This document shows, piece by piece, positions 37,182 to 44,675 of a DNA stretch of 64,000 bases. Location: positions 62,001-126,000 of the forward strand of contig FMWZ01000008.1 of NCBI GenBank assembly GCA_900103495.1, read 5' to 3'. The DNA is from Lachnospiraceae bacterium G11 (GTDB taxonomy: Bacteria; Bacillota; Clostridia; Lachnospirales; Lachnospiraceae). Each line of letters opens with the position of its first letter. Position 1 is the first letter of the stretch. The notes under the pieces were generated by a model, which saw only the letters and a program-made list of their open reading frames with translations, was not told the origin of the DNA and searched no databases. The position numbers and the translations under genes are program-made.

Positions 37182-38780
37182 TTATTTGTTTAACGCCGCC
37201 TCAATAAGGCCCTTAAATAAAGGATGTGGTTCATCCGGTCTTGACTTGAATTCGGGATGTGCCTGGGTTCCCACGAAGTAAGGATGATCTTTAAGCTCAA
37301 TCATCTCAACTATTCTTCCATCGGGGGACATGCCGGAAAGTACCATTCCCGCACCTTCAAAGGCTTCCCTGTAGTCGTTGTTTACTTCATAACGATGTCT
37401 GTGTCTTTCGGAGATATCTTTTTTGCCATAAAGCTTAAATGCTTTGGTTCCTTCCTTAAGTACACAAGGATAAGCTCCAAGTCTTAAGGTTCCGCCGATA
37501 TCTTCAATTCCTTCCTGCTCAGGCATTAAAGCTATTACAGGATCCGGAGTATCGGGATTAAACTCGATTCCCGAAGCCTCCTTAAGTCCTAATACATTTC
37601 TTGAAAACTCAACTATTGCAAGCTGCATTCCAAGGCAGATACCAAGGAAGGGAATGTTGTTCTCCCTGGCGTATTTAACTGCAGCTATCTTTCCTTCTAT
37701 TCCTCTGCTTCCGAAGCCTCCGGGAACCAGTATTCCGTCAACATCTGATAACAGTTTTTCGGCTGCGCCCTCAGTTTCCAGTTCCTCGGACTCAATCCAC
37801 TTGATTTCGACTTCCGCTTTGTTGGCGATTCCGCCGTGTTTTAAAGCTTCGGCTACACTAAGGTATGCATCGTGAAGTGCCACATATTTTCCAACCAAAG
37901 CAATCTTTACTTTCTTCTCTGGATGCTCGAAATCCCATACCATCTGTTTCCACTTGGAAAGGTCGGGCTCGGGGCAATCAAGTTTTAAGCAATCACAAAC
38001 CGCCTGGGCCAGTTTCTCCTCTTCCATCATAAGTGGAACTTCGTATAAACTCTTGGCATCGAGGTTTTGGAGAACGTGCTCTTTTTTTACATTACAGAAA
38101 AGGGCTATCTTGCCTCTTATGTCATCATCGATGGGATAATCCGAACGACATACCAAAATGTCCGGCCAAAGTCCCATGCTCTGAAGGGTCTTTACGGACA
38201 TCTGTGTAGGTTTGGTTTTCATCTCCCCTGAAGCCTTAATGAAGGGAATCAGAGTTACCTGAATAAGAATTGCGTTCTCTCTTCCAACCTCAGCCTGGAA
38301 CTGTCTTAAAGCCTCCAAAAAGGGCTGGCTTTCAATGTCACCTACGGTACCGCCTATCTCGATTATTGAGATGGTTTTTTCATTCGCATCCTGCTCCTTG
38401 TAGAAGCAGGATTTTATCTCGTTTGTGATATGGGGAATTACCTGCACGGTACCTCCGCCGTAGTCACCGTGCCTTTCTTTATTTAAAACACTCCAATATA
38501 TTTTTCCTGTTGTTACGTTACTGTTATGATTAAGACTCTCGTTAATGAATCTTTCATAATGGCCAAGATCCAGATCCGTCTCGGTTCCGTCGTCCGTCAC
38601 ATAGACCTCACCATGCTGAATGGGATTCATTGTTCCCGGATCCATGTTGATGTACGGATCCAGCTTTTGCATGTTTACGTGATAGCCTCTTGCCTTAAGA
38701 AGTCTTCCAAGAGAGGCTGCCGTAATTCCTTTTCCTAACCCCGATACTACACCGCCCGTTACAAATACGTATTTAACCAT
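37182..38780 (-). CDS. pyrG: CTP synthase
   Basis: PyrG aminates UTP to CTP with ATP and glutamine. The 532-residue protein has the N-terminal amidoligase domain ([17 protein letters not shown] at the start, with the P-loop) and a class-I glutaminase domain with the nucleophile in [11 protein letters not shown] (about 380) and the His-Glu pair in AHPEFKSRP near the C-terminus. Length is typical. It begins 3 bp after the asnB stop codon and precedes gltB, so it is in a run of glutamine-using enzymes. Confidence 0.98.
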   Translation of the reverse strand: MVKYVFVTGGVVSGLGKGITAASLGRLLKARGYHVNMQKLDPYINMDPGTMNPIQHGEVYVTDDGTETDLDLGHYERFINESLNHNSNVTTGKIYWSVLNKERHGDYGGGTVQVIPHITNEIKSCFYKEQDANEKTISIIEIGGTVGDIESQPFLEALRQFQAEVGRENAILIQVTLIPFIKASGEMKTKPTQMSVKTLQSMGLWPDILVCRSDYPIDDDIRGKIALFCNVKKEHVLQNLDAKSLYEVPLMMEEEKLAQAVCDCLKLDCPEPDLSKWKQMVWDFEHPEKKVKIALVGKYVALHDAYLSVAEALKHGGIANKAEVEIKWIESEELETEGAAEKLLSDVDGILVPGGFGSRGIEGKIAAVKYARENNIPFLGICLGMQLAIVEFSRNVLGLKEASGIEFNPDTPDPVIALMPEQEGIEDIGGTLRLGAYPCVLKEGTKAFKLYGKKDISERHRHRYEVNNDYREAFEGAGMVLSGMSPDGRIVEMIELKDHPYFVGTQAHPEFKSRPDEPHPLFKGLIEAALNK

Positions 38781-38783
38781 CTC

Positions 38784-40364
38784 TTATACCCCGCTTGCTC
38801 CGTAGTTTGAAAGAACTCTTGCAGAAGGATCGTTAACGTTACATCCCTCCCACTCTTTGTTTGGCATCCAGAAATCTGTTATCATTTCACCCTGTCCGGG
38901 ATAATATTTCTCAAATATTTCTCTGTAGAGAAGTGATTCCTTGGTAAAAGGCATAGCATGTGTATATACTTTTCTTCTTGCCTCAAACTCGGCATCGGTG
39001 TACTGGCTCTCAGCGTACTCTTTTAAGTAGTTAACCATTGAATGTCCCACTGCATCGGAAAAAGCAGCTTTCTCTCGCATTAAGATATCCTCGGGTAAAT
39101 AATCCCCCTCGAAAGCATGTCTTAAAAGGTATTTACCTTTGTTGTAGACGTTCATCTTCTTTGCGGGATCTATGCTCATTACATAATCAACGAACTTAAG
39201 ATCACCGAAGGGAACTCTTGCTTCAAGAGAGTTAACGGAGATACATCTGTCGGCTCTTAATACGTCGTACATGTAAAGCTCTCTGATTCTCTTTGCTGCT
39301 TCCTTTTGGAACTCCTCTGCATTAGGAGCGAAGTCTGTGTATTTGTATCCGAAGAGCTCATCCGAAATCTCACCGGTCATGATTACTCTGACCTTGGTCT
39401 TCTCATGAATCGCCTTGCACACAAGGTACATTCCTATGCTTGCTCTTATGGTGGTGATATCAAAGGTTCCAAGCAGATGAATTACTTCGGGAAGTGCATT
39501 TAAAACATCTTCCTTGGTAATGATTACCTCTGTGTGGTCTGCCCCGATGTAGTCTGCGACCTCTTTGGCATACTTAAGATCGATTGCATCGGTACTCATT
39601 CCTATAGCAAAAGTCTTAATAGGTTTCCTTAATATCTTTGCGGAAACAGCACATACAAGTGAGCTGTCCAAGCCACCGCTTAAAAGGAAGCCAAGAGGCG
39701 CATCTGCATCAAGTCTTTTCTTTATTCCTTCAACGAGTAAGTCGTGGATGTTTCTGCACACTCTCTCAATATTGTCTGTTACATACTCTTTGACATCAGT
39801 CATATCTCTGTAGCAATAGAAGTTTCCGTCTGCGTAATAGCATCCGGGAGGGAAAGGATAAATCTTATCGGTAAGACCTACAAGGTTCTTGGCCTCTGAA
39901 GCAAAAATAATTTCACCTTTCACCTTTGTATATCCGTAGAACAAAGGTCTGATTCCGATGGGGTCTCTTGCTGCCACAAGGCTCTTTTTCTTTGCGTCGT
40001 AGATGATGCAGGCAAACTCTGCATCAAGTTCTTTAAACATGTCAAGACCCTTCTCTTCATATAAAGGTAAGAGTATCTCGCAGTCTGAAGTGCTCTTAAA
40101 ATTATAATTATCGGAAAGTCTCTCCCTTATGGGTCTGAACCCATAAATTTCACCGTTACATACAACCTTATTTCCATTCAAATTGAAAGGCTGCATTCCT
40201 TCCGGTGTAAGGCCCATGATTGAAAGTCTCTCGAAGCCAAGGATTCCTCCCTCGAACTTCTCGATTCTTGTGTCATCCGGTCCTCTTGAGATTGTCTCAG
40301 CAAAGTGCTTGGCAAATTCTTCTTCGCTGATTGAACTTCCGTAATAACCCATTATCGAGCACAT
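38784..40364 (-). CDS. asnB: Asparagine synthase (glutamine-hydrolysing)
   Basis: AsnB makes asparagine from aspartate, ATP and glutamine. After the start methionine comes Cys2, the class-II amidotransferase nucleophile (MCSIMGYYG), followed by the GPDDTRI and NGEIYGF segments. The synthetase domain has the PPi-loop LSGGLDSSLV (about residue 232). I start at the ATG 40362-40364, with a GAGGAG site, because an upstream extension to 40460 would bury the catalytic Cys; 526 residues is the usual length. Its own promoter (40493-40521) and a leader terminator (40422-40450) lie upstream. It probably heads asnB-pyrG-gltBD-dapFL. Confidence 0.96.
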   Translation of the reverse strand: MCSIMGYYGSSISEEEFAKHFAETISRGPDDTRIEKFEGGILGFERLSIMGLTPEGMQPFNLNGNKVVCNGEIYGFRPIRERLSDNYNFKSTSDCEILLPLYEEKGLDMFKELDAEFACIIYDAKKKSLVAARDPIGIRPLFYGYTKVKGEIIFASEAKNLVGLTDKIYPFPPGCYYADGNFYCYRDMTDVKEYVTDNIERVCRNIHDLLVEGIKKRLDADAPLGFLLSGGLDSSLVCAVSAKILRKPIKTFAIGMSTDAIDLKYAKEVADYIGADHTEVIITKEDVLNALPEVIHLLGTFDITTIRASIGMYLVCKAIHEKTKVRVIMTGEISDELFGYKYTDFAPNAEEFQKEAAKRIRELYMYDVLRADRCISVNSLEARVPFGDLKFVDYVMSIDPAKKMNVYNKGKYLLRHAFEGDYLPEDILMREKAAFSDAVGHSMVNYLKEYAESQYTDAEFEARRKVYTHAMPFTKESLLYREIFEKYYPGQGEMITDFWMPNKEWEGCNVNDPSARVLSNYGASGV

Positions 40365-40421
40365 GTCAGTTTCTCCTCTTTCCTGCAAGCTCCTCAGAAC
40401 TCCTCCTGAGGCATAAAAAAG

Positions 40422-40450
40422 GGGCACTTTGGAGAAGCTCCAAAGCGCCC
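40422..40450 (-). terminator. Leader terminator/attenuator ahead of asnB
   Basis: In the asnB leader, between promoter and start codon, a hairpin with arms GGGC-x-CTTTGGAG / CTCCAAAG-x-GCCC is followed on the minus strand by CCTTTTTT. It would stop transcription before asnB unless overridden, so it looks like an attenuator. A smaller hairpin CCTCAG / CTGAGG (40392-40411) lies between it and the start codon. Confidence 0.7.
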
Positions 40451-40492
40451 TTGCTTGCATTTCATAAAATCAATTTTTATTTATAATGTATG

Positions 40493-40521
40493 ATTGTATA
40501 CACTTGTACAACTCTTGTCAA
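40493..40521 (-). promoter_or_regulatory. asnB promoter, near-copy of the glnN promoter
   Basis: TTGACA (40516-40521), 17-base spacer, TACAAT (40493-40498) on the minus strand. The stretch GTATACAATCATACA across the -10 is identical in the glnN promoter at 53167-53195, and the following leaders have the same plan (about 40 bases, then a terminator-type hairpin). Confidence 0.8.
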
Positions 40522-40529
40522 GAACTTTT

Positions 40530-40580
40530 TTTAGTCTACAGGATACTTCCCTGTGAAGCAGCCGGTGCAGATTTCGAGGT
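40530..40580 (-). repeat. Detached copy of the purF 3' end (51-bp direct repeat)
   Basis: These 51 bases are identical to 43277-43327, the last 16 codons and stop of purF. Here they have no purF body upstream; they lie between the asnB promoter and the inserted lipoprotein genes. The copy contains the codons for CTGCFTGKYPVD and the stop. It marks the left border of a segment inserted or duplicated between purF and asnB. Confidence 0.9.
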
Positions 40581-40607
40581 GCAGTTGGGGACAGGCCCCA
40601 ATTGCAC
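40579..40607. repeat. GGGGACAGGCCCC palindrome, copy 1
   Basis: GTGCAGTTGGGG-ACAGG-CCCCAATTGCAC: 12-bp arms with one mismatch around a 5-base loop. It abuts the detached purF fragment and ends 2 bp before the downstream lipoprotein gene's stop codon. Related copies lie at 49037-49065 and 55414-55514. Confidence 0.85.
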
Positions 40608-40608
40608 G

Positions 40609-41580
40609 TCAAAATAGAAACTTATCTTTTTTGCCTTCTATGTAATAATACTCTTTTGCCGGACTGTCCATGACAAACTGGTTGCTACCGTCACCAATAC
40701 CCCCATCTCCGCTCGCAAAGATAAATAATGGAGCATCTATCTTATCCTTGCCAAACTCACAGACCGTACCTTCAATAGTATATGCATCTCCATTAACTGA
40801 AATACTAACGTTCTTCAGCGCAAAATCATATTCATATCCATACATTGAATAAGCAAGTCTTGTTGGCATACCCGACTCATTCAATCCATATAATTTTAAC
40901 CATCCACCATCAATATCAAGGAGTTTTGTATCCAAAAACCAATAACCCTCCGCTGTTGATTGAGCTGTGTTTTGAGTGTCGTCGGAGATGTCTTCTCTTT
41001 CAGTATTTTCCGTTACTGCTTGCTGTTGACTCTTTTCAATGGCGTAATTTCCATCCGCAAACATTATGGTGTTATCATCATTATTCCAATCCTTGAAAAT
41101 AGCCTCATAATAAGTACATACCTCAAGGTCAGAAGCAGCATCTTCTCCGATAGAAAATATCCACTGTTTTCCGCTTCTTTCAAGTTCAGTTCCCTCAGCA
41201 ACTACTCCATTCTCTCCAATTCGATTCATTGCCCAGTTACTGCCATCAGAAGAAATTTCGTATCCGCCCTCTCTATTATCATCAAAATAAAGACGAAGCC
41301 ATAGTTCACTTGCTCCATCTTTTATTAATTCTAACTTGTCATCACTAAGAGCAACTGTGATTGAACCATCAGCCTCTTTGGTGACACTTAAACCTTTTTG
41401 TTCATTCTTGTCGCTTTCAGTCTTCTCTATGACTTCATCCTGTGCCGCAATAGCCCTCGAATTGCTGTCACCATTTTCTTTTTCAACTGTAGGCATTGTT
41501 TCTGATGCCGTCTGCTTTCCTCCGCAGGCGCACAGCATAAAAGCCATAAGCATTACCGATATAACAGTTTTCCTTTTCAT
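40609..41580 (-). CDS. Lipoprotein of unknown function
   Basis: The 323-residue protein has a lipoprotein signal peptide (MKRKTVISVMLMAFMLCACGG; lipobox LCAC, Cys at residue 19). A Ser/Thr/Glu-rich linker follows, then an extracellular part of predicted mainly beta character. The first half contains GSITVALSDDKLELI and LRLYFDDNREGGYE, read here as possible immunoglobulin- or lectin-like strands; the second half has GWLKLYGLNESGMPTRLAYSM. I recognise no enzyme motif. It lies within the segment between the two copies of the purF 3' end and is 22 bp after another lipoprotein gene. Probably exported and membrane-anchored. Confidence 0.7.
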   Translation of the reverse strand: MKRKTVISVMLMAFMLCACGGKQTASETMPTVEKENGDSNSRAIAAQDEVIEKTESDKNEQKGLSVTKEADGSITVALSDDKLELIKDGASELWLRLYFDDNREGGYEISSDGSNWAMNRIGENGVVAEGTELERSGKQWIFSIGEDAASDLEVCTYYEAIFKDWNNDDNTIMFADGNYAIEKSQQQAVTENTEREDISDDTQNTAQSTAEGYWFLDTKLLDIDGGWLKLYGLNESGMPTRLAYSMYGYEYDFALKNVSISVNGDAYTIEGTVCEFGKDKIDAPLFIFASGDGGIGDGSNQFVMDSPAKEYYYIEGKKDKFLF

Positions 41581-41602
41581 AGGTATAAGTCCTCAAATAT
41601 TA

Positions 41603-42211
41603 TTAAAGCTGTTTATACGAAACTATCTCAACATTTGTAGCATATGAGAGTCCGTCCACCTGCTGATAGTTTCCATCATAGTATGTGTATGAAATAGGTG
41701 TATCAGAAAATGTAATCTTTATTGTGCAAATACAGTTCTGTAAGTCTCCATATTGATCATATATGCTCTTTGCAGCTGCAGGAGCAGGACAAAAGACTGT
41801 GTTCTCCGAATCCCAGAAAACCAAAACACCGCCATCAGGGTCAGGCAGCAAATACTCAAGTTTTCCGGTAACAGTTACTGTCTTGTTTCCAAGTCCACCT
41901 TCCATGCAATAGGTCCCAAGATTACCTAAAACGGAAGGATCGTCTGCAGAGTAAAATACTTCAGTATCAGAATCCGTTACTGCTCTGAACCCATTGTCAT
42001 CAGACTGAGGCTCAGCTTCTTCTGTAGATGCCGGTTCAGGATTGGGTTCAGGCTCAGCAACCTGTGTTGTGTCAGTCTGCGCTTCACTTTCTTGTACAGC
42101 TTTCTCCACCGGCGCTTCTGATGCCTTATTTGCAGAAGTATTCCCTCCACACGCCATAAGACTCATTGCACAAAGCATAATAGCAATCACTACAGATAAT
42201 ATTCTTTTCAT
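41603..42211 (-). CDS. Small lipoprotein of unknown function
   Basis: A 202-residue lipoprotein: signal peptide with lipobox LMAC (Cys at residue 21), then an acidic low-complexity linker rich in Glu, Pro and Thr (about 25-70), then a compact domain of about 120 residues. The domain begins near VFYSADDPSVL and contains TVTVTGKLEYLL. The alternating pattern recalls OB-fold-like modules, but this is weak. The start has an AAGGGAG site. The order lipoprotein-lipoprotein suggests a two-gene unit inside the inserted segment. No function can be given. Confidence 0.7.
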   Translation of the reverse strand: MKRILSVVIAIMLCAMSLMACGGNTSANKASEAPVEKAVQESEAQTDTTQVAEPEPNPEPASTEEAEPQSDDNGFRAVTDSDTEVFYSADDPSVLGNLGTYCMEGGLGNKTVTVTGKLEYLLPDPDGGVLVFWDSENTVFCPAPAAAKSIYDQYGDLQNCICTIKITFSDTPISYTYYDGNYQQVDGLSYATNVEIVSYKQL

Positions 42212-42440
42212 AAGAATCTCCCTTCTACTAAAAACAAAATCAGCTATAACCGCATACTGTCGGTTAATATCACTTATCTGTTATTATCATCAATTTTAGG
42301 TTCCCCAACCATTGCTTTAATTATTGCCGTTATGTCAGATATTACGAATGGGTTGTCTCGATAGGAGCTATGAAACGAAAATATGGAATTCCCGAAACCC
42401 CAAAAAGAAACATGTAAATGAACATGCCAGGATAGTAAAA

Positions 42441-42463
42441 CAGGGCGCCCGTAGGGTGCCCTG
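42441..42463. terminator. Bidirectional intrinsic terminator
   Basis: CAGGGC-x-CCC / GGG-x-GCCCTG hairpin with TTTT following on the minus strand and TTGTTTT on the plus strand. It lies just past the stop codon of the acetyltransferase gene. The rest of the 265-bp gap to the lipoprotein gene holds no gene that I recognise; a 15-codon plus-strand frame at about 42371 has an AGGAG site but no recognisable product. Confidence 0.8.
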
Positions 42464-42476
42464 TTGTTTTAACTTA

Positions 42477-42941
42477 TTATAGATTTCTTTTTACCATCAC
42501 AATCTCTTCGTTTTTGTATTCGATTTCAAATCCATTTTTCAAGAACAATTTATATGAAGGATTATCAACCGCTATATCATCATATAAAACAGATATACCA
42601 TTTATTTTTGCAGCTTTGCATAATTGCCTAATTCCTTCCGATCCATAACCTCGATTTCGGTATTTGGCAAGGATAATAACGTCACAGATGTAAATGTCTC
42701 GTTGCCTATCATAATGATATGCAATTTCCCCAACATATTCGTTCTCTGCATTCATCAAATAGCGATAATATCGTTTGCCCTCAGGATTCCGGACCCAAGC
42801 ATCATACCAAGATTCCCATTCGTCTTTAGGAAAGGGGATTGTTCCTCCCCACTTAGCGTTATAAGACATGGTATCTTCATCAGCCATTAAGTCTTCTCTA
42901 AACCATAAATCATCAATATTTGGTGTTATTAATGTAAGCAT
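42477..42941 (-). CDS. GNAT family N-acetyltransferase
   Basis: The 154-residue protein has the GNAT fold signature: NEYVGEIAYHYD (beta-4 region), VIILAKYRNRGYGSEGIRQLC containing the acetyl-CoA-binding R/Q-x-x-G-x-G/A loop (RNRGYG, about residue 94), and a final substrate-side strand FLKNGFEIEYKNEEIVMVK. The N-terminal WGGTIPFPKDEWESWYDAW is typical of small-molecule acetyltransferases of Clostridia. Substrate unknown. It lies within the segment between the purF 3'-end repeats and is followed by a terminator. Confidence 0.8.
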   Translation of the reverse strand: MLTLITPNIDDLWFREDLMADEDTMSYNAKWGGTIPFPKDEWESWYDAWVRNPEGKRYYRYLMNAENEYVGEIAYHYDRQRDIYICDVIILAKYRNRGYGSEGIRQLCKAAKINGISVLYDDIAVDNPSYKLFLKNGFEIEYKNEEIVMVKRNL

Positions 42942-43063
42942 AATATATCTTCTTTGCGGGCTCCCATTTATCTATATCTCAAATATGTTTAATTATATCA
43001 TAGCCATATTTGTTAGATTTCTTAATTTTACGGAAAATCAGTTGCCCCAGCGTGCTCAAATAT

Positions 43064-43206
43064 GAATCTGCGGATTGATGTTTTACTAAGGCAGACTTTA
43101 TCGAGCCGTCGGTACTTAGGTGCCGTATTGTGGCACCTTATGTACCGCTACGTGCGAGATATAAGTGCGAACGTGTCTGCCGCGTAAAATATCAATCCGC
43201 AGATTC
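43064..43206. repeat. Structured palindromic element, copy E1
   Basis: A 143-bp element with outer arms GAATCTGCGGATTGAT / ATCAATCCGCAGATTC. A single G-T position and a further 6-bp match (TTTTAC / GTAAAA) follow. Inside is a 98-nt core (43087-43184) with the sub-hairpin CGGTAC...GTACCG containing GGTGCC / GGCACC. The core is about 91% identical to that of E2 at 60595-60692 (reverse orientation), while the arms are unrelated. No open frame. It occupies most of the 336-bp gap between purF and the acetyltransferase gene; the rest is AT-rich plus the purF terminator. Confidence 0.85.
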
Positions 43207-43239
43207 GCCCTTGCTAGAAACCCGACATGGCAACAAAAA

Positions 43240-43261
43240 GGCCCCGGCAAATGCCGGGGCC
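43240..43261 (-). terminator. Intrinsic terminator after purF
   Basis: Perfect 9-bp GC-rich stem GGCCCCGGC / GCCGGGGCC with a 4-base loop, followed on the minus strand by TTTTTG. It begins 17 bp past the purF stop codon and would end the glnN-amt-carAB-purF transcript. Confidence 0.92.
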
Positions 43262-43277
43262 AACAAGCCTAGGTGGT

Positions 43278-44675
43278 TTAGTCTACAGGATACTTCCCTG
43301 TGAAGCAGCCGGTGCAGATTTCGAGGTCACCTGCAATGGACTTAAGGCGTGATACGTTCAAGTACGCCAGGGAGTCTGCCCCGATAATCTTGCGGATTTC
43401 TTCAAGGGAACGATTATGGGCCAAAAGCTCATCCTCCCCGGGTACATCGGTTCCGAAGTAGCAGGGATGAAGAAACGGCGGTGAGCTGATTCTTACGTGA
43501 ACCTCTGTGGCTCCGGCATCTCGAAGCATGCGTACAATTCGATCCGAGGTGGTTCCACGAACAATGGAGTCATCAATCATGACTACTCTCTTGCCTTCCA
43601 CGACCTCACGAAGAGCATTAAGCTTAACACGAACCGAGCTTACTCTGGCTTCCTGTCCGGGCTTAATGAAAGTACGTCCCACATAAGAGTTCTTAATGAA
43701 AGCCTGGCCGTAGGGGATGCCGGATTCATGGGCGTATCCGATGGCTGCCTGGATTCCGGAATCAGGAACACCGGTTACAATGTCGGCTTCCACCGGTGAA
43801 TCCTCTGCCAGGTACTTTCCTGCAAGAATTCTTGATTTATAAACGCTTACTCCGTCGAAGTAACTGTCGGGACGTGAGAAGTAAATATACTCGAAAACGC
43901 AGCGTCCTCTTTGACATTCGGGGATACATCTTGTTCTGTCGGAATTAATGTGACCCTCTGAGTCGATGGTTACAACCTCACCGGGTTCCACGTCTCTTAC
44001 GTACTTTGCTCCGATGGTGTCAAGAGAGCAGGACTCAGATGTGAAAATATAAGCTCCATCCCTCTCTCCTATGCAAAGAGGTCTGAACCCGTAGGGGTCT
44101 CTCGCTCCGATAAGCTTTCTGGGAGACATGATAACCAGGGAATATGCTCCCTTAATTCTGTCCATGCATCTTCCAACCGCTTCCTCAACAGACGCTGAGT
44201 TAAGTCTCTCTCTTGCTATTATGTATGCGATAACCTCCGAGTCAATGGTGGTCTGGAAAATTGCTCCTGTGTAAGCAAGTTCTTCTCTCAACTCAGAAGC
44301 GTTAATAAGGTTTCCGTTATGGGCAAGTCCCAAAACACCTTTGACATAGTTAATTACCAAAGGCTGGGCGTTCTCACGAACCGAAGCTCCGGTGGTGGAA
44401 TATCTTACGTGTCCCACCCCGATGTTGCCCTTAAGCTTTTCAAGTTTCTCCGATGAGAAAGCTTCGTTAAGGAGGCCCATGTCCTTATAGCAGGTGGTGT
44501 TTCCCTTGGGGCCTTCCGTATCGCTAACAGCGATACCGCAGGATTCCTGGCCTCTGTGCTGAAGGGCATACAAACCATAGTAAATGGAGTCGGCTACGTT
44601 TTCTCCGACAGGTGCATACATTCCAAAAACGCCGCACTCTTCGCCAAGTTTCATTTCATCAAATGGCATCGACAC
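43278..44675 (-). CDS. purF: Amidophosphoribosyltransferase
   Basis: PurF carries out the first committed step of purine synthesis, PRPP plus glutamine to phosphoribosylamine. The class-II glutaminase nucleophile Cys follows a short propeptide in GEECGVFGMYAP. The PRPP-binding VVMIDDSIVRGTTSDR is near residue 350, and Cys residues in HPCYFGTD and the C-terminal ICTGCFTGKYP are the 4Fe-4S ligands of the Bacillus-type enzyme. The start may be GTG at 44675 (GGAGG 9 bases upstream) or ATG at 44669; both lie inside the carB end. The final 16 codons are duplicated at 40530-40580. Confidence 0.97.
   Translation of the reverse strand: MSMPFDEMKLGEECGVFGMYAPVGENVADSIYYGLYALQHRGQESCGIAVSDTEGPKGNTTCYKDMGLLNEAFSSEKLEKLKGNIGVGHVRYSTTGASVRENAQPLVINYVKGVLGLAHNGNLINASELREELAYTGAIFQTTIDSEVIAYIIARERLNSASVEEAVGRCMDRIKGAYSLVIMSPRKLIGARDPYGFRPLCIGERDGAYIFTSESCSLDTIGAKYVRDVEPGEVVTIDSEGHINSDRTRCIPECQRGRCVFEYIYFSRPDSYFDGVSVYKSRILAGKYLAEDSPVEADIVTGVPDSGIQAAIGYAHESGIPYGQAFIKNSYVGRTFIKPGQEARVSSVRVKLNALREVVEGKRVVMIDDSIVRGTTSDRIVRMLRDAGATEVHVRISSPPFLHPCYFGTDVPGEDELLAHNRSLEEIRKIIGADSLAYLNVSRLKSIAGDLEICTGCFTGKYPVD

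Noticed and set aside
40365-40460. N-terminal extension of asnB to 40460
   Set aside because: It would pass through the leader terminator and displace Cys2, which must be N-terminal for activity.
42371-42418. 15-codon plus-strand frame (MKRKYGIPETPKRNM) with an AGGAG site
   Set aside because: Too short to judge, no recognised family and no promoter; may be a remnant.
43064-43206. Integron attC site
   Set aside because: attC sites have conserved ends and variable centres; here the centre is conserved and the ends vary. No integrase and no cassette array.
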